The translations under genes were made by a program, and so were the position numbers. DNA of 64,000 nucleotides from Chloroflexota bacterium (lineage in GTDB: Bacteria > Chloroflexota > Dormibacteria > Dormibacterales > Dormibacteraceae): assembly GCA_005880795.1 (NCBI GenBank), contig VBGP01000007.1:1-64000 (forward strand), in the 5' to 3' direction. Below, one piece after another: positions 26,388-35,134 of the stretch. The number at the start of each line of letters is the position of its first letter. Position 1 is the first letter of the stretch. A model generated the notes under the pieces. The model was not told where the DNA came from and did not search any database. It was given only the letters and a program-made list of their open reading frames with translations.

Positions 26388-26397
26388 ACTGTAGACT
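26388..26397. promoter_or_regulatory. Overlapping divergent -10 boxes ACTGTAGACT
   Basis: Read on the minus strand this holds TACAGT, six bases before the HAD ATG (26381). Read on the plus strand it holds TAGACT, eight bases before the protease GTG (26406). The two boxes share bases, so only one polymerase can open the site at a time. The spacing implies leaderless mRNAs in both directions. Confidence 0.55.
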
Positions 26398-26405
26398 CGC
26401 TTCAC

Positions 26406-27536
26406 GTGACCCCCAGCATCCGGCTCGGGCGGTTGTTCGGAATCGAGATCGGCGCCAACTGGAGCCTGGTCTTCATCTTCGCGCTGGTGACCTGGACGGT
26501 GGCGACCGCGGTGCTTCCAATCGATGTCCCCGGCCAAGGCCCTCTCGTTTACTGGCTGACCGCCGTGATCGGCGCCGTTCTCTTTTACGTCTGCCTGCTC
26601 GCCCACGAGTTTTCTCACGCGCTGGTCGCGCGCAGCCATGGCGTCAAGGTCGAAGGCATCACGCTGTGGCTTTTCGGCGGTGTGTCGAAGCTCGAAGGCG
26701 AACCCACGAGTGCGCGCTCGGAGGCGCTCATCGCTGGCGTTGGACCGCTGACCAGCTTTGTCGTCGCGGCTCTCGCCTTCGGCATCGCGTTAGCGACCCA
26801 GGGCACCGCGCTGGTCTCCGTCCTGTTCAGCTGGCTCACGTTCGTAAATCTCGCGCTCGGCCTGTTCAACCTCGTCCCGGCGTTTCCGCTGGATGGCGGA
26901 AGGCTGTTGAGCTCTTTGCTGTGGTGGCGATCCGGCAACCGTCAGCGCGGCGTCCACAACGCGGTCCGAGTGGGCAGAGTATTCGCCTACCTCATGATCG
27001 CGGCCGGTGTCCTCGAGCTCTTTTTCGGGCAGGTCGCGAACGGGCTCTGGATCGCGTTCATCGGCTGGTTCCTTCTGTCGGCCGCCGCCTCAGAAGAGGC
27101 GGGCTCGAACATCCGGGCGTTGCTGCGCTCAGTCCCGGTCTCGGCGGCAATGCGGTCGCCGGTCGTCACTCTGCCGGACTGGGTCACGGTCGAACAGTTT
27201 CTCGAGTCCGTAGCGCCGAACCACAGCTTCACGACATATCCAATCCATGAACCTTCGGGGAAGCTGACCGGCGTGGTGCGCCTCTCAGACCTCGTGCGCC
27301 TGCCGGCTGCGGATCGCGCCACGAAGCACCTCATCGACGTGGCTCGGCCAATAGCTGATGTTCCGGTGACCAATCCACGCGAAGATCTGTCTGCGCTCAT
27401 CCAACGCATCGGCGCTGGGCTCGAGCAGCGGGTCCTCGTTTTTGACAACGGCGCGCTGGTCGGCATCGTCTCGCCGGCCGACGTCGCGCGCGTCCTCACC
27501 CTCAGGCAGTCCCTGACCGCCGCGCCGAAGGCTTAG
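26406..27536 (+). CDS. Site-2 protease family membrane metallopeptidase with CBS pair
   Basis: From the GTG at 26406 the protein has 376 residues. Six hydrophobic segments fill the first 230 residues; the zinc site is HEFSH (His67, Glu68, His71) and the third ligand lies in NLVPAFPLDGGR. A C-terminal CBS pair (about 245-370) may sense an adenylate ligand. This is the SpoIVFB/Rip3-like group of intramembrane proteases, which cut membrane-bound anti-sigma factors or other single-pass proteins. No partner gene is adjacent; a coupled sigma/membrane-protein pair lies at 58.9-61 kb. Confidence 0.92.
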   Translation: MTPSIRLGRLFGIEIGANWSLVFIFALVTWTVATAVLPIDVPGQGPLVYWLTAVIGAVLFYVCLLAHEFSHALVARSHGVKVEGITLWLFGGVSKLEGEPTSARSEALIAGVGPLTSFVVAALAFGIALATQGTALVSVLFSWLTFVNLALGLFNLVPAFPLDGGRLLSSLLWWRSGNRQRGVHNAVRVGRVFAYLMIAAGVLELFFGQVANGLWIAFIGWFLLSAAASEEAGSNIRALLRSVPVSAAMRSPVVTLPDWVTVEQFLESVAPNHSFTTYPIHEPSGKLTGVVRLSDLVRLPAADRATKHLIDVARPIADVPVTNPREDLSALIQRIGAGLEQRVLVFDNGALVGIVSPADVARVLTLRQSLTAAPKA

Positions 27537-27538
27537 TT

Positions 27539-27853
27539 CTACTTCTTCTCGGTCGGCTTGCGAACGGTCTTTTCGATCTCATCGCTGAGGTCGCGAAAAG
27601 TCTCAGCGATGGCCATCCCGAACGAGCGCGCAGTCTCCTTCGTCTTGGTACGCACCTCAGGATCGCGGGTCGCTGTCTCGAGCGACCTGAACACCGCGTC
27701 AGCGGCCTGACGAAGCTGATCGAGCGACCTGTTCAGCTCGGCCGTGTTCCTCTCGTCGCTCGCGCTGCGGTAATGGCGCTTCAGCTCCCCGGCGAGTCCC
27801 TGGATGTCCGCCTCGAATCGGTCCCAGGCCTTCTTGTTTCCTTCGTTGGCCAT
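27539..27853 (-). CDS. Helical, charged hypothetical protein
   Basis: The 104-residue protein is predicted almost entirely helical with Lys/Glu-rich heptads (WDRFEADIQGLAGELKRHYR, and DLSDEIEKTVRK near the end). It has no membrane segment or recognisable domain. AGGAGG precedes the ATG at good distance, so the start is secure. The stop lies two bases from the stop of the convergent protease gene. Confidence 0.65.
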   Translation of the reverse strand: MANEGNKKAWDRFEADIQGLAGELKRHYRSASDERNTAELNRSLDQLRQAADAVFRSLETATRDPEVRTKTKETARSFGMAIAETFRDLSDEIEKTVRKPTEKK

Positions 27854-28012
27854 CAGCGATCCTCCTTCTGATCAAGAGTCCCGCCTTACAGGATGACTCT
27901 GCCGATGCCGGCGGCGCGCCCCCTCGCCCGCCTCGCCACGGCGCCTTCATTTAGAGTCTCTTGATCATCGGGAGGCCGGCCTGCCCCTCGACTGGGAGAC
28001 GCGCAAGCACCG
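27854..28012. promoter_or_regulatory. Divergent intergenic region
   Basis: This 159-bp stretch separates the helical protein gene (-) and the NUDIX gene (+). AGAAGGAGG near 27855-27863 (minus strand) is the ribosome site of the left gene. TAGAGT near 27954-27959 could be a -10 on the plus strand. No clear repeat or structured RNA is visible. Confidence 0.3.
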
Positions 28013-28486
28013 TTGAGCAAGGAATCCGCCGGCCTGCTGCTTTATCGATTCGTTGACGGTGCGCCGGAGGTCCTGCTCGTCCATCCGGGCGGCCCATTCT
28101 GGAAGCGCCGGGACGACGGCGCGTGGTCGATCCCGAAGGGCGAAATCGAAGCGGGCGAGACGCGCGAGGGCGTCGCCAGGCGAGAGTTCGCGGAAGAGCT
28201 CGGCCAGCCGGCGCCCGATGTTGAGCTGACTCCCCTCGGCTCGGTGCGCCAGGCGGGCGGCAAGGTCGTCCATGCATGGGCGGCTCGCGGCGACCTCGAC
28301 GTCTCGCAAGTGAACAGCGTCACGTTCGCCGTGGAGTGGCCGCCGAAGTCAGGCCGGATGCAGGATTTTCCCGAGGTCGACCGAGCGGCGTGGCTCGGTA
28401 TTGCCGAGGCCAGGCGCAAGATCCTGCCTGCTCAAAGCGCATTCATCGACCGCCTGGAAGCCGTGCTTCCGACTCATGGGCCGTGA
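28013..28486 (+). CDS. NUDIX hydrolase
   Basis: The 157-residue protein carries the Nudix box from Gly43 to Gly64 (GEIEAGE then REFAEELG) with all required glutamates. The region after KSAGLLLYRF resembles the bis-phosphate/diadenosine or RppH-like subgroup, and WSIPKGEIEAGET is shared with enzymes on nucleoside diphosphate-linked substrates. The start is a TTG at 28013 (SKESAGLLLYRF); no better one is in frame. The substrate is unknown; it stands alone. Confidence 0.88.
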   Translation: MSKESAGLLLYRFVDGAPEVLLVHPGGPFWKRRDDGAWSIPKGEIEAGETREGVARREFAEELGQPAPDVELTPLGSVRQAGGKVVHAWAARGDLDVSQVNSVTFAVEWPPKSGRMQDFPEVDRAAWLGIAEARRKILPAQSAFIDRLEAVLPTHGP

Positions 28487-28636
28487 CCAAAGGCTGCCTT
28501 GTGACCTCCAGGCCGACGCCTCGATTGGCCCCGTGACTATCGCGAGACGTTGCGCCGCCACGAATAAAGGCCAGACGGATTCGGTTGCTCAATACGTATC
28601 GCGAAGGATGCGGTGATTCATAGATTTGGTGACGAG
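28487..28636 (+). promoter_or_regulatory. Intergenic region with -10 box for the gene at 28637
   Basis: TAGATT (28621-28626) lies ten bases before the ATG at 28637 with no Shine-Dalgarno, suggesting a nearly leaderless transcript. The rest of this 150-bp stretch shows nothing I can name; a GTG at 28613 in frame would place the -10 box inside the gene and is therefore less likely. Confidence 0.4.
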
Positions 28637-29008
28637 ATGGGCACAATACGAATCGAGGCTGATGGCGCCGGCGATCTCTCGCAGGTCTACGGGTGGTTCA
28701 CGCGGCATCGCGGAGGCATCGTGGAGCTCGATCGCGGCAGGACGCTCGCGTTTGGAATTCCGATCGTCGGCGCTCGGGCTGTGATCGTCGCCGTCACCCT
28801 TCAGGACGAACGCCGGCCCGGACCCCAGTTGGGCGGGGTGGTTCGCGCCATCTCCAATCGCACGACGCTAGAACCGGTCCGGCTCGTCTTCGAAGGGCGT
28901 TCGCCGACTGGCCTGGCACTAGATGAAGCTGAGGCTATCGCCACGGAGATCCTGGACATCGTCTCGCAGCGCATGACCACCGGTCAGCTGGTGGAGAGGG
29001 TCGCCTAG
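28637..29008 (+). CDS. Hypothetical small alpha/beta protein
   Basis: The product from the ATG at 28637 is 123 residues (MGTIRIEADGAGDLSQVYGW). It has several beta strands, a WFTRHRGGIVELDRGR loop and a C-terminal helix; no known family is recognised. The strand content and hydrophobic pattern suggest an independent folded domain, possibly ferredoxin-like. It lies between the NUDIX and TreT-like genes on the same strand but with separate promoters. Confidence 0.55.
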   Translation: MGTIRIEADGAGDLSQVYGWFTRHRGGIVELDRGRTLAFGIPIVGARAVIVAVTLQDERRPGPQLGGVVRAISNRTTLEPVRLVFEGRSPTGLALDEAEAIATEILDIVSQRMTTGQLVERVA

Positions 29009-29062
29009 CCCCCCTCGAAATTCGTTCCGTCAAGTCAACGCGCGACGTGCGTTGTCACAGGT

Positions 29063-30484
29063 ATGGCCGTGAGCAAGGCAACACTTCAGTCGGTGGACGT
29101 GGGTTCGGCCCCGATCGACCGCTATCGCGAGCTCCTGGATCCTGAAGCCTGGAGCGCTTTCGACGTGTGCATGCGCGAGTTCGCAGGCCAGATGCGCGGA
29201 CGAACCCTCTGGAATGTCAACTCGACGCCGCGGGGCGGCGGAGTGGCCGAGCTGCTGGCCGCGCTCATTCCATACGACCGAGGCGCGGGCATCGACGAGC
29301 GATGGCTGGTGATCGAGGGCTCAGCCGAGTTCTTCGCCATCACTAAGAAGATCCATACGCTCCTTCACGGCGTCGCGCCGGACGGTTCAGACATTACGGC
29401 TGCCGAGCGACGCGAGTACGAGCAGGTGATGACGCGGAACGCCGCGGCGCTGCTCGAGCAGGTGAAGCCGGACGACGTGGTCTTGCTTCACGACCCGCAG
29501 ACCGCGGGGCTGGTGGCCCCGCTGAGCTCTCGCGGCATCACCGTCATCTGGCGCTCGCATGTCGGCGTCGATCAGCCAAACGAGATGGTGCGCAACGCCT
29601 GGAAGTTCCTCACCCCGTCCATGAATGGCGCCTCGGCTTTCATCTTCTCGCGCCGAGCGTACGTCTGGGATGGTCCGGATGGTTCGCGCATCCACATCAT
29701 CGCCCCGTGCATCGATCCGTTCACGACCAAGAACAGGGACCTTGCAGCCGACGAGGTGGCTCGCATCCTGGTCGCGGGCGGAGTCCTGCGCGGAACGGAC
29801 GGTGAGCCCACGTTCCTGAGGCACGACGGCAGCAAGGGCCGCGTGATCCACGCTGCCACGATGAGCGCGGTACCTCCGAGCGACGCCCGCCTCGTCGTCC
29901 AGGTTTCGCGCTGGGACCGCCTCAAAGATCCGGTCGGTTTGGCGGAGGCTTTTGCGAACCACGTCGCGCCGAAAACGGATGCGTGGCTCGTGCTGGCGGG
30001 GCCGGCAGTGGACTCTGTCGACGACGACCCGGAGCAGCCTCAGATTCTGGCCGACCTGCGGTCCATGCGGGATCGCCTGCGACCGGAGGTGCGAGATCGC
30101 ATCGTCGTCGCTCTACTGCCGATGCAGGACGTCGAGGAAAACGCGGCCATCGTCAACGCGCTGCAGCGCCGCGCTGACGTGGTCGTCCAGAAGAGCCTGG
30201 CGGAGGGATTCGGCCTGACGGTGGCCGAGGCGATGTGGAAGGGCCGCCCCGTGGTGGCGAGCCGGGTCGGCGGCATTGAGGACCAGATCGAACACCAAAA
30301 AAGCGGATTCCTGATCGACGACCCCACGGACCTGGAAGGTTTCGGCTCGGCTGTGGTGGGTCTGCTGCAGGACCACGACAGGGCCGCTGCCCTTGGCCGC
30401 GAGGCGAGACGGCACGTCATCCGGCAGTTCCTTGCGCCGCGACACCTCATGGAGCAGGCGCAGCTGATCACGAGCGTCATCTAA
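29063..30484 (+). CDS. treT: GT4 glycosyltransferase, probable trehalose synthase (TreT type)
   Basis: The 473-residue protein has two Rossmann halves of the GT-B fold. The N-terminal NVNSTPRGGGVAELLAAL, HDPQTAGL and IWRSHVGVD segments and the C-terminal SLAEGFGLTVAEAMWKGRP (E-x7-E motif) with VGGIEDQI match trehalose glycosyltransferring synthases, which join NDP-glucose and glucose reversibly in the cytoplasm. Trehalose would serve as compatible solute. The length fits the family. No treP or tpp gene is adjacent. The sequence could also serve as a related GT4 enzyme. Confidence 0.8.
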   Translation: MAVSKATLQSVDVGSAPIDRYRELLDPEAWSAFDVCMREFAGQMRGRTLWNVNSTPRGGGVAELLAALIPYDRGAGIDERWLVIEGSAEFFAITKKIHTLLHGVAPDGSDITAAERREYEQVMTRNAAALLEQVKPDDVVLLHDPQTAGLVAPLSSRGITVIWRSHVGVDQPNEMVRNAWKFLTPSMNGASAFIFSRRAYVWDGPDGSRIHIIAPCIDPFTTKNRDLAADEVARILVAGGVLRGTDGEPTFLRHDGSKGRVIHAATMSAVPPSDARLVVQVSRWDRLKDPVGLAEAFANHVAPKTDAWLVLAGPAVDSVDDDPEQPQILADLRSMRDRLRPEVRDRIVVALLPMQDVEENAAIVNALQRRADVVVQKSLAEGFGLTVAEAMWKGRPVVASRVGGIEDQIEHQKSGFLIDDPTDLEGFGSAVVGLLQDHDRAAALGREARRHVIRQFLAPRHLMEQAQLITSVI

Positions 30485-30495
30485 CATCGGCGTCC

Positions 30496-30837
30496 GTGGC
30501 GATCCGCTTCTTCCGTTCTGAGGACCTGCCCAGTGACGTCATCTCGCGGGACTTCATCGGCGAAGAACACGGCGGAGTCGGTGCGTGCGTGCTGTTCGTC
30601 AACGCGGGCTCCGGCGAGGGGCCGCGCCTTCACCGGCATCCGTATGTCGAGATCTTGATCGTCCTCGAGGGAGTTTCGACCTTCGACGATGGCGAGTCCA
30701 AGCGCACGGTCGAAGCCGGCGAGATGGCGGTGGTCGACGCGGGCCAGCCTCATGCCTTCACCAACTCAGGCCAGGGACGCCTGCGGCAGATCGACATTCA
30801 CCTATCTCCGGCCTTCCACACGGAGTGGTTGGCCTAG
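30496..30837 (+). CDS. Small cupin-domain protein
   Basis: The 113-residue protein is a single cupin barrel. The metal site appears complete: His46 and His48 (LHRHPYVEI), Glu52 and His86 (AGQPHAFTN). Such one-domain cupins bind a divalent metal and small ligand; function is open. TAACAT ends eight bases before the GTG, another leaderless-type start, though the gene lies only eleven bases after the TreT-like gene and may also be read through. Confidence 0.85.
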   Translation: MAIRFFRSEDLPSDVISRDFIGEEHGGVGACVLFVNAGSGEGPRLHRHPYVEILIVLEGVSTFDDGESKRTVEAGEMAVVDAGQPHAFTNSGQGRLRQIDIHLSPAFHTEWLA

Positions 30838-30848
30838 GCTGATCCGGG

Positions 30849-31850
30849 ATGCCCAAGACCGAGCCCCACGACCCTGGAGTACAGGTCCCTGGGCGACGCT
30901 CCCAAGAGGCTGGCGACGCGTCGCGTTCGCCGGTCAAGGTCGGGCAGGGCGAGGTTCGATTCGGGACCGCGAGCTGGACCGACCCCACGATGACCGCACC
31001 CGGCGTCTTCTATCCGAAGGGGGCTGACTCCGCCGAGGAACGCCTGCGCTTCTACGCGAGCCAGTTTTCCATGGTCGAGGTCGACTCGACGTACTACGCG
31101 CTCCCGAACAAGCGCACTGCGGAGGCGTGGGTCGAGCGCACGCCGAAGGACTTCGTGTTCGACATCAAGGCGCACGCGCTGATGACCGGCCAGCCGACTG
31201 AGGTCGTTCGGCTTCCTAAAGCGATCAGGGAGGAGCTCCCCTCAAACCTGAAGGAGAAGAAGCGCATCTATCGCAAGGACATGCCAGGCGAGCTGCTCGA
31301 CGCGGTCTATCAGCAGTTCCGTGAGGTATTACAGCCCCTGATCGAGGCGGGCAAGCTTGGCGCCGTGTTCGTCCAGTTCCCCAAATGGGTGTTTCCCTCC
31401 AACGAAGCGCGCGAGCTGATCCTCGAGACGCGGCGGCGCCTAGAGCTGCCGATCGCCGTGGAGTTCCGGCACGGCAGCTGGTTCAACGAGAAGAATGCCG
31501 AGCGCACGGTGCGGTTCCTGCAAGACAACAAGATCCCGTACGTCGCGGTGGATGAGCCGCAGGGCTTCAAGAGCTCGGTCCCGCCCGTTGTGGTGTCGAC
31601 GAGCGAAGAGCTCGCTGTTTTTCGGTTCCACGGCCGCAACGTGGAGAACTGGGAGAAAAAGGACATCCCGCCCTCCGAACGGTTTCGGTACCTGTACGAC
31701 GAGGACGAGCTGGCCGACTGGACACCGAAGATCGCGGCTGTCGCAAAGACCACGCGGCACACTCACGTGGTCTACAACAACTGCTTCTCGAATTACGGCA
31801 CCACCAACGCGCGCGAGGCTGCGCGACTACTGGCGGAGATGCAGAGTTAA
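30849..31850 (+). CDS. DUF72 TIM-barrel protein
   Basis: The 333-residue protein has the DUF72 (YecE) hallmarks: RFGTASWTDPT near residue 36, YASQFSMVEVDSTYYALPN, the FVFDIKAH strand, AVFVQFPKWV and the late HVVYNNCFSNYG. The fold is a TIM barrel related to xylose isomerase; the reaction is unknown. The first 33 residues form a flexible extension not seen in most family members. TAGGCT lies eight bases before the ATG. Its stop overlaps that of the convergent DUF2461 gene. Confidence 0.9.
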   Translation: MPKTEPHDPGVQVPGRRSQEAGDASRSPVKVGQGEVRFGTASWTDPTMTAPGVFYPKGADSAEERLRFYASQFSMVEVDSTYYALPNKRTAEAWVERTPKDFVFDIKAHALMTGQPTEVVRLPKAIREELPSNLKEKKRIYRKDMPGELLDAVYQQFREVLQPLIEAGKLGAVFVQFPKWVFPSNEARELILETRRRLELPIAVEFRHGSWFNEKNAERTVRFLQDNKIPYVAVDEPQGFKSSVPPVVVSTSEELAVFRFHGRNVENWEKKDIPPSERFRYLYDEDELADWTPKIAAVAKTTRHTHVVYNNCFSNYGTTNAREAARLLAEMQS

Positions 31851-32482
31851 CTCTTCTTGTCTATGTATTTCGCGCACCAGGTGTTCAGCTCAGCCCCGTC
31901 GCGCCACACCTGGGCAACCCGCTCACGGGCTTTCCCCGTCGCGATCCAGGGCTGGAGTGGCCAGCGCTTCCAGTAGATCAGCCGCTTGTGCCGCAGCAGG
32001 TCGGCACGGGGGTGGTCCTGTGGGTACGGAGGCGGCACGCGCTTGAGCTCCTGGCCCTCCACGTCGTAACTCTTCTTGCGCAGTCCGGCGACGATCGACT
32101 CCAGCGCCTTGCCCGATCGGTCCCCGGCGATCGCCTCGCGCAGTCGCTTGAGCTGCACGTCATCGACCATGTACCGGCCGCCGGCCGCGACCAGCCCATC
32201 AGCGTCCAGCGCGACATAGCCGCCGCGCTCGACGTCGGCGTAAATGTTCAGCTTGTAGGGCGACTTGTCCGCCGAGAAACGGATGTCGCGATTGGGCCGT
32301 GACACGCGATGCGGCGGCCCGAACTCCGCCTCGAGGTCGGCGAGGAGCGCCAGCATCGGGGCCTTGACCTCGGCCTCGTACTGGCGGCGGTGCGCTTCGA
32401 AGTAAGCCTTGTTGTTATTGGCTCGAAGGCCGAGAAAAAACCCTTTGAAGTCGCCCTTCCAGCCGGCGAACTGGCCAGTCAT
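31847..32482 (-). CDS. DUF2461 (TIGR02453-type) protein
   Basis: The 211-residue protein begins with FFLGLRANNNKAYFEAHRRQYE, continues with DIRFSADKSPYKLNIYA and ends with WPLQPWIATGKARERVAQVWRD, all diagnostic for the DUF2461 family. The function of the family is unknown. TAATCT ends six bases before the ATG with no ribosome site, so the mRNA is probably leaderless. It is convergent with and overlaps DUF72 by 4 bp. Confidence 0.88.
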   Translation of the reverse strand: MTGQFAGWKGDFKGFFLGLRANNNKAYFEAHRRQYEAEVKAPMLALLADLEAEFGPPHRVSRPNRDIRFSADKSPYKLNIYADVERGGYVALDADGLVAAGGRYMVDDVQLKRLREAIAGDRSGKALESIVAGLRKKSYDVEGQELKRVPPPYPQDHPRADLLRHKRLIYWKRWPLQPWIATGKARERVAQVWRDGAELNTWCAKYIDKKS

Positions 32483-32552
32483 GCAGGCAGATTAGCGCCA
32501 CGGACCCACTGCGCATTAATAAGGAAGAGGCCTCGCCTTATCCCTTCAGGGA

Positions 32553-33518
32553 ATGAGCGTCTTGAACTGGGGCAGGCTGCGCGATCAGTGCCTGGTCGGG
32601 CTGTCGGTGATCGCTTTCTTCTGGGTCGCGAGCCAGGTCGTGGGCCGGGTGCTGCACATCGTCGTGGTCGTGCTGCTCGCGCTCGGCCTGCTCGCGGTCG
32701 GGATCCTGATCATCGGGCCACCGACGATCCAGCAGAGCGAGGCCGTGGCGGAGCGGCTCCCCGGCTACCTCGACCAGCTGAACGGATATCAACCGCTGGC
32801 GGGGATCGACCTCGCCGGCTCGCTACGGGGCATCGCGCAGTCGACCATCTCCAGCGCGGTAACCGTGGCGGAGGCGGTCGCGGGCGGCGTGATCGACACG
32901 ATGCTGGTCCTGGTGCTCGGCTTCTGGTTCATCGTCGACGGCGGGCGAATGGTGGCTGTGGCGCTGCGCCTGGTCCCTGAAAAGCAGCGCGATAAAGCGC
33001 GCTTCGTCCAGGACACGGTGAGCCAGGTGGTTGGGATGTACATCCGCGGCCAGCTCGTGATGGCCTGAATCATCGGCCTCTCAGCGGGAGTGGGCTCGTG
33101 GCTGCTCGGCGTGCGTTACCCGGTGCTGATCGGCATCCTGGCTTTTCTCTTCGAGCTGATCCCGATGGTCGGCCCCATCCTCGCCTCAATGCCCGCTGTG
33201 GTGATCAGCCTCACGCAGCCGTTCCCCCTCGTGGTCTACGTGATCATCTTTTTCGTCGTGATGCAGGTGATCGAGAACAACGTGCTCGCGCCGCGCATCA
33301 CCGGCGGAGCGGTGGGCTTGCATCCGGTGGCCGCGCTGCTGGCCATCGTCATCGGCGCTGACCTGGGTGGAGTCGTCGGCGCGCTTTTCGCAGTCCCCTT
33401 CGCGGGTGTCGCATCGGTGCTGATCGCTGCGGTGTGGAAAGGATGGCGCGGTGAGCCGGTGATCTTCGAGCGCGCCGGCATGCGCTTCAAGCTCCCCAAA
33501 AAACGCGCTCCTGCATAG
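32553..33518 (+). pseudogene. AI-2E family transporter, disrupted
   Basis: Two in-frame halves (32553-33068 and 33069-33518) together make one AI-2E/PerM-type membrane protein of about 320 codons, split by a single TGA at 33066-33068 after RGQLVMA. The downstream half has the usual SWLLGVRYPVLIGILAF, ELIPMVGPILASMPAVVI and ENNVLAPRITGGAVGLHP motifs. Compared with relatives of about 350 residues, about 35-40 residues seem lost between the second helix and IIGPPTIQQ. The loss together with the stop points to a real pseudogene. TGA recoding is unlikely, since many intact genes nearby end in TGA. Confidence 0.8.
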
Positions 33519-33602
33519 AAATGTCAAGGCGCCGCTCGCCGGTATGGGCGCGCGACGCGACGTTGCACTTAATGACGGACCAAACCACGGGAGGATCGAG
33601 GA

Positions 33603-33653
33603 ATGCCGATAACCAACCCACACGAGATGTTCGTCCACGGGCATGGGGACTGA
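33603..33653 (+). pseudogene. Remnant of a DUF892 (YciF-like) ferritin-fold gene
   Basis: GGGAGGATCGAGG precedes an ATG followed by 16 codons, PITNPHEMFVHGHGD and stop. The first ten residues match the conserved start of DUF892/YciF ferritin-like proteins (NPHEMFVHELGD), after which similarity stops. No continuation is found in the other frames. I read it as a small surviving 5' end of a lost stress gene, but the match is short. Confidence 0.4.
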
Positions 33654-33843
33654 GGTGGCTCTTCTGATCGCGGCCGGCGGCTCATTCGCCGGCATTCATG
33701 GAGCCTCCAGTGGATCCAGCACCCTCCATCTGGAGCTGTGGCAGGTGATCAACCTGCTAGGCACACCTTTGCTGGCGATGATCTTCGCGGGGCCGGTCAT
33801 CGATGACGTGAGGGCGTGGCTGGCCCGACCCGACGACCGCTGA
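33643..33843 (+). CDS. Small hypothetical protein with one hydrophobic helix
   Basis: The 66-residue product overlaps the DUF892 remnant in another frame. It contains a hydrophobic stretch (VINLLGTPLLAMIFAGPVI, about 37-55) and a charged tail (DDVRAWLARPDDR). It has no ribosome site of its own and no family match, so translation is uncertain. A bidirectional hairpin follows directly. Confidence 0.35.
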   Translation: MGTEVALLIAAGGSFAGIHGASSGSSTLHLELWQVINLLGTPLLAMIFAGPVIDDVRAWLARPDDR

Positions 33844-33857
33844 GAACCAAACGAAAA

Positions 33858-33884
33858 GAAGGGCCGCCACTCCGGCGGCCCTTC
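33858..33884. terminator. Bidirectional terminator hairpin
   Basis: Eleven-base perfect arms GAAGGGCCGCC and GGCGGCCCTTC enclose ACTCC. The A-rich ACGAAAA before and AGAAAAGAAA after the stem give U-rich or A-rich flanks suited to ending transcripts from both sides. It lies between the convergent gene ends at 33843 and 33898. Confidence 0.8.
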
Positions 33885-33897
33885 GCGAGAAAAGAAA

Positions 33898-35028
33898 TCA
33901 GCTTGCCGCGATGCCTTCCTGGCTGCCTCCGCCAGGGACCGCGGCGACCTGGACCGGCGTCAGCGAACCGCCGGCGCCGATGCTGAAAACGTGCACCGTG
34001 CTCAGCATCCCGCTCTGCACGTACAGGAACTGCCCACTTGCGACCGAGTCGGTCGCGCCCTCGATGCCGGACGCCGCCATCGCCGTGACGAGGACCACGG
34101 TCCCGTCGGCGTTGACCCGGAACTGGCTCACCGTACCGCTGCCCGTGTTGGACGTGTACTCGTAGCCGCGAGCCGATGCGACCCAGCAGAGCGCAGCCTG
34201 GGTGTCGGAGACCGGAGCGCTCACCGGCGTGATCGTGTTGTCTGAGTTGACGGTGAACGTCTCCAGCGAGCTGCTGCCCGCGAAGTTCAAGATCATCCGG
34301 CCGGCGCGGTCGAACACAAAGGCGAATGGCACCGGCGACGCCGCGTTCTTGACTGGCGTCGCCGACAGCCGCCCATCCGGACCGGCCGAGAACACATCAA
34401 CCGTGTTGTGCGTCTTGGTCGTGACGATCAGGTGCTCGCCGTCGGGGGTGAAGCCGGCCTCGGCGGGCGAGCTGAGAAAAAAGGGCACGGTCGCATTGGC
34501 CAGCAAGAGCGTGCGGGTCGAGCCCTCGATGGGGTGCAGCCGGTCGCCGGCAATCCTGTACCCCGAGACAAAGCCCTGACCTCCGGCGTCGAGGACGTAG
34601 ACCAGGTTGTCATGGACGGCGAATGCAGTCGGGAACGGGCCGCCTGAAGAGAGGACCTGCGTCAGCTCGAGCCGGTCGCCGCTGACGTGGAACACCGAGA
34701 TGGTGTTGCTTCCGGCGTTTACCGCCAGCAGCAGGCCGGCTTCATGGATGAGCCTCAGCGACCCCTGTGAAGCCAGGGGATCGGATCCCGCACCCGTCTC
34801 GCGGCCGCCCTGGCCGCCGGTTGCGTAGCTCGCGGCAAGGGTCAAGGAGCCGTCCGCATTGCGGTGATAAGCGGCGATCGAATTTGCACCGGGGTCGTTG
34901 GTCTGCACGAAGATCGCTCGACCAGACGAGTCGTCCGATCCTCCCGCCGCCTGCGCTGGAATCGCTGCGGCGATCGCCGCGGCCACCATCGCGAGGACCA
35001 ACCCAACCACACGAAACTGCCTTTTCAT
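33898..35028 (-). CDS. Exported lactonase-like beta-propeller protein
   Basis: The start is the ATG at 35028 (MKRQFRVVGLVLAMV), preceded by AGGAGG seven bases upstream; the product has 376 residues. A signal peptide (1-27) is followed by a seven-bladed propeller with the repeating pattern of the YncE/YkgB lactonase family (NPDG-like turns: YHRNADGSLTLAA, FRVNADGTVVLV, SAGPDGRLSATPV). The extracellular location makes a 6-phosphogluconolactonase role unlikely; ligand binding or lactone hydrolysis outside the cell is possible. Confidence 0.82.
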   Translation of the reverse strand: MKRQFRVVGLVLAMVAAAIAAAIPAQAAGGSDDSSGRAIFVQTNDPGANSIAAYHRNADGSLTLAASYATGGQGGRETGAGSDPLASQGSLRLIHEAGLLLAVNAGSNTISVFHVSGDRLELTQVLSSGGPFPTAFAVHDNLVYVLDAGGQGFVSGYRIAGDRLHPIEGSTRTLLLANATVPFFLSSPAEAGFTPDGEHLIVTTKTHNTVDVFSAGPDGRLSATPVKNAASPVPFAFVFDRAGRMILNFAGSSSLETFTVNSDNTITPVSAPVSDTQAALCWVASARGYEYTSNTGSGTVSQFRVNADGTVVLVTAMAASGIEGATDSVASGQFLYVQSGMLSTVHVFSIGAGGSLTPVQVAAVPGGGSQEGIAAS

Positions 35029-35134
35029 ACACACGCCTCCTACGCGAAATTTCGATTCGCACATGAGGCTGACCGGACCGCATTGAGGGAAAGTGACACA
35101 TCGTTACAGGCCCTACACAAAAGGGCGAAAACCG

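Noticed and set aside
33066..33068. TGA inside the AI-2E gene as a recoded sense codon.
   Set aside because: Many intact genes in the window end in TGA, no selenocysteine-type hairpin is evident, and the gene has a second lesion. A plain nonsense mutation is simpler.
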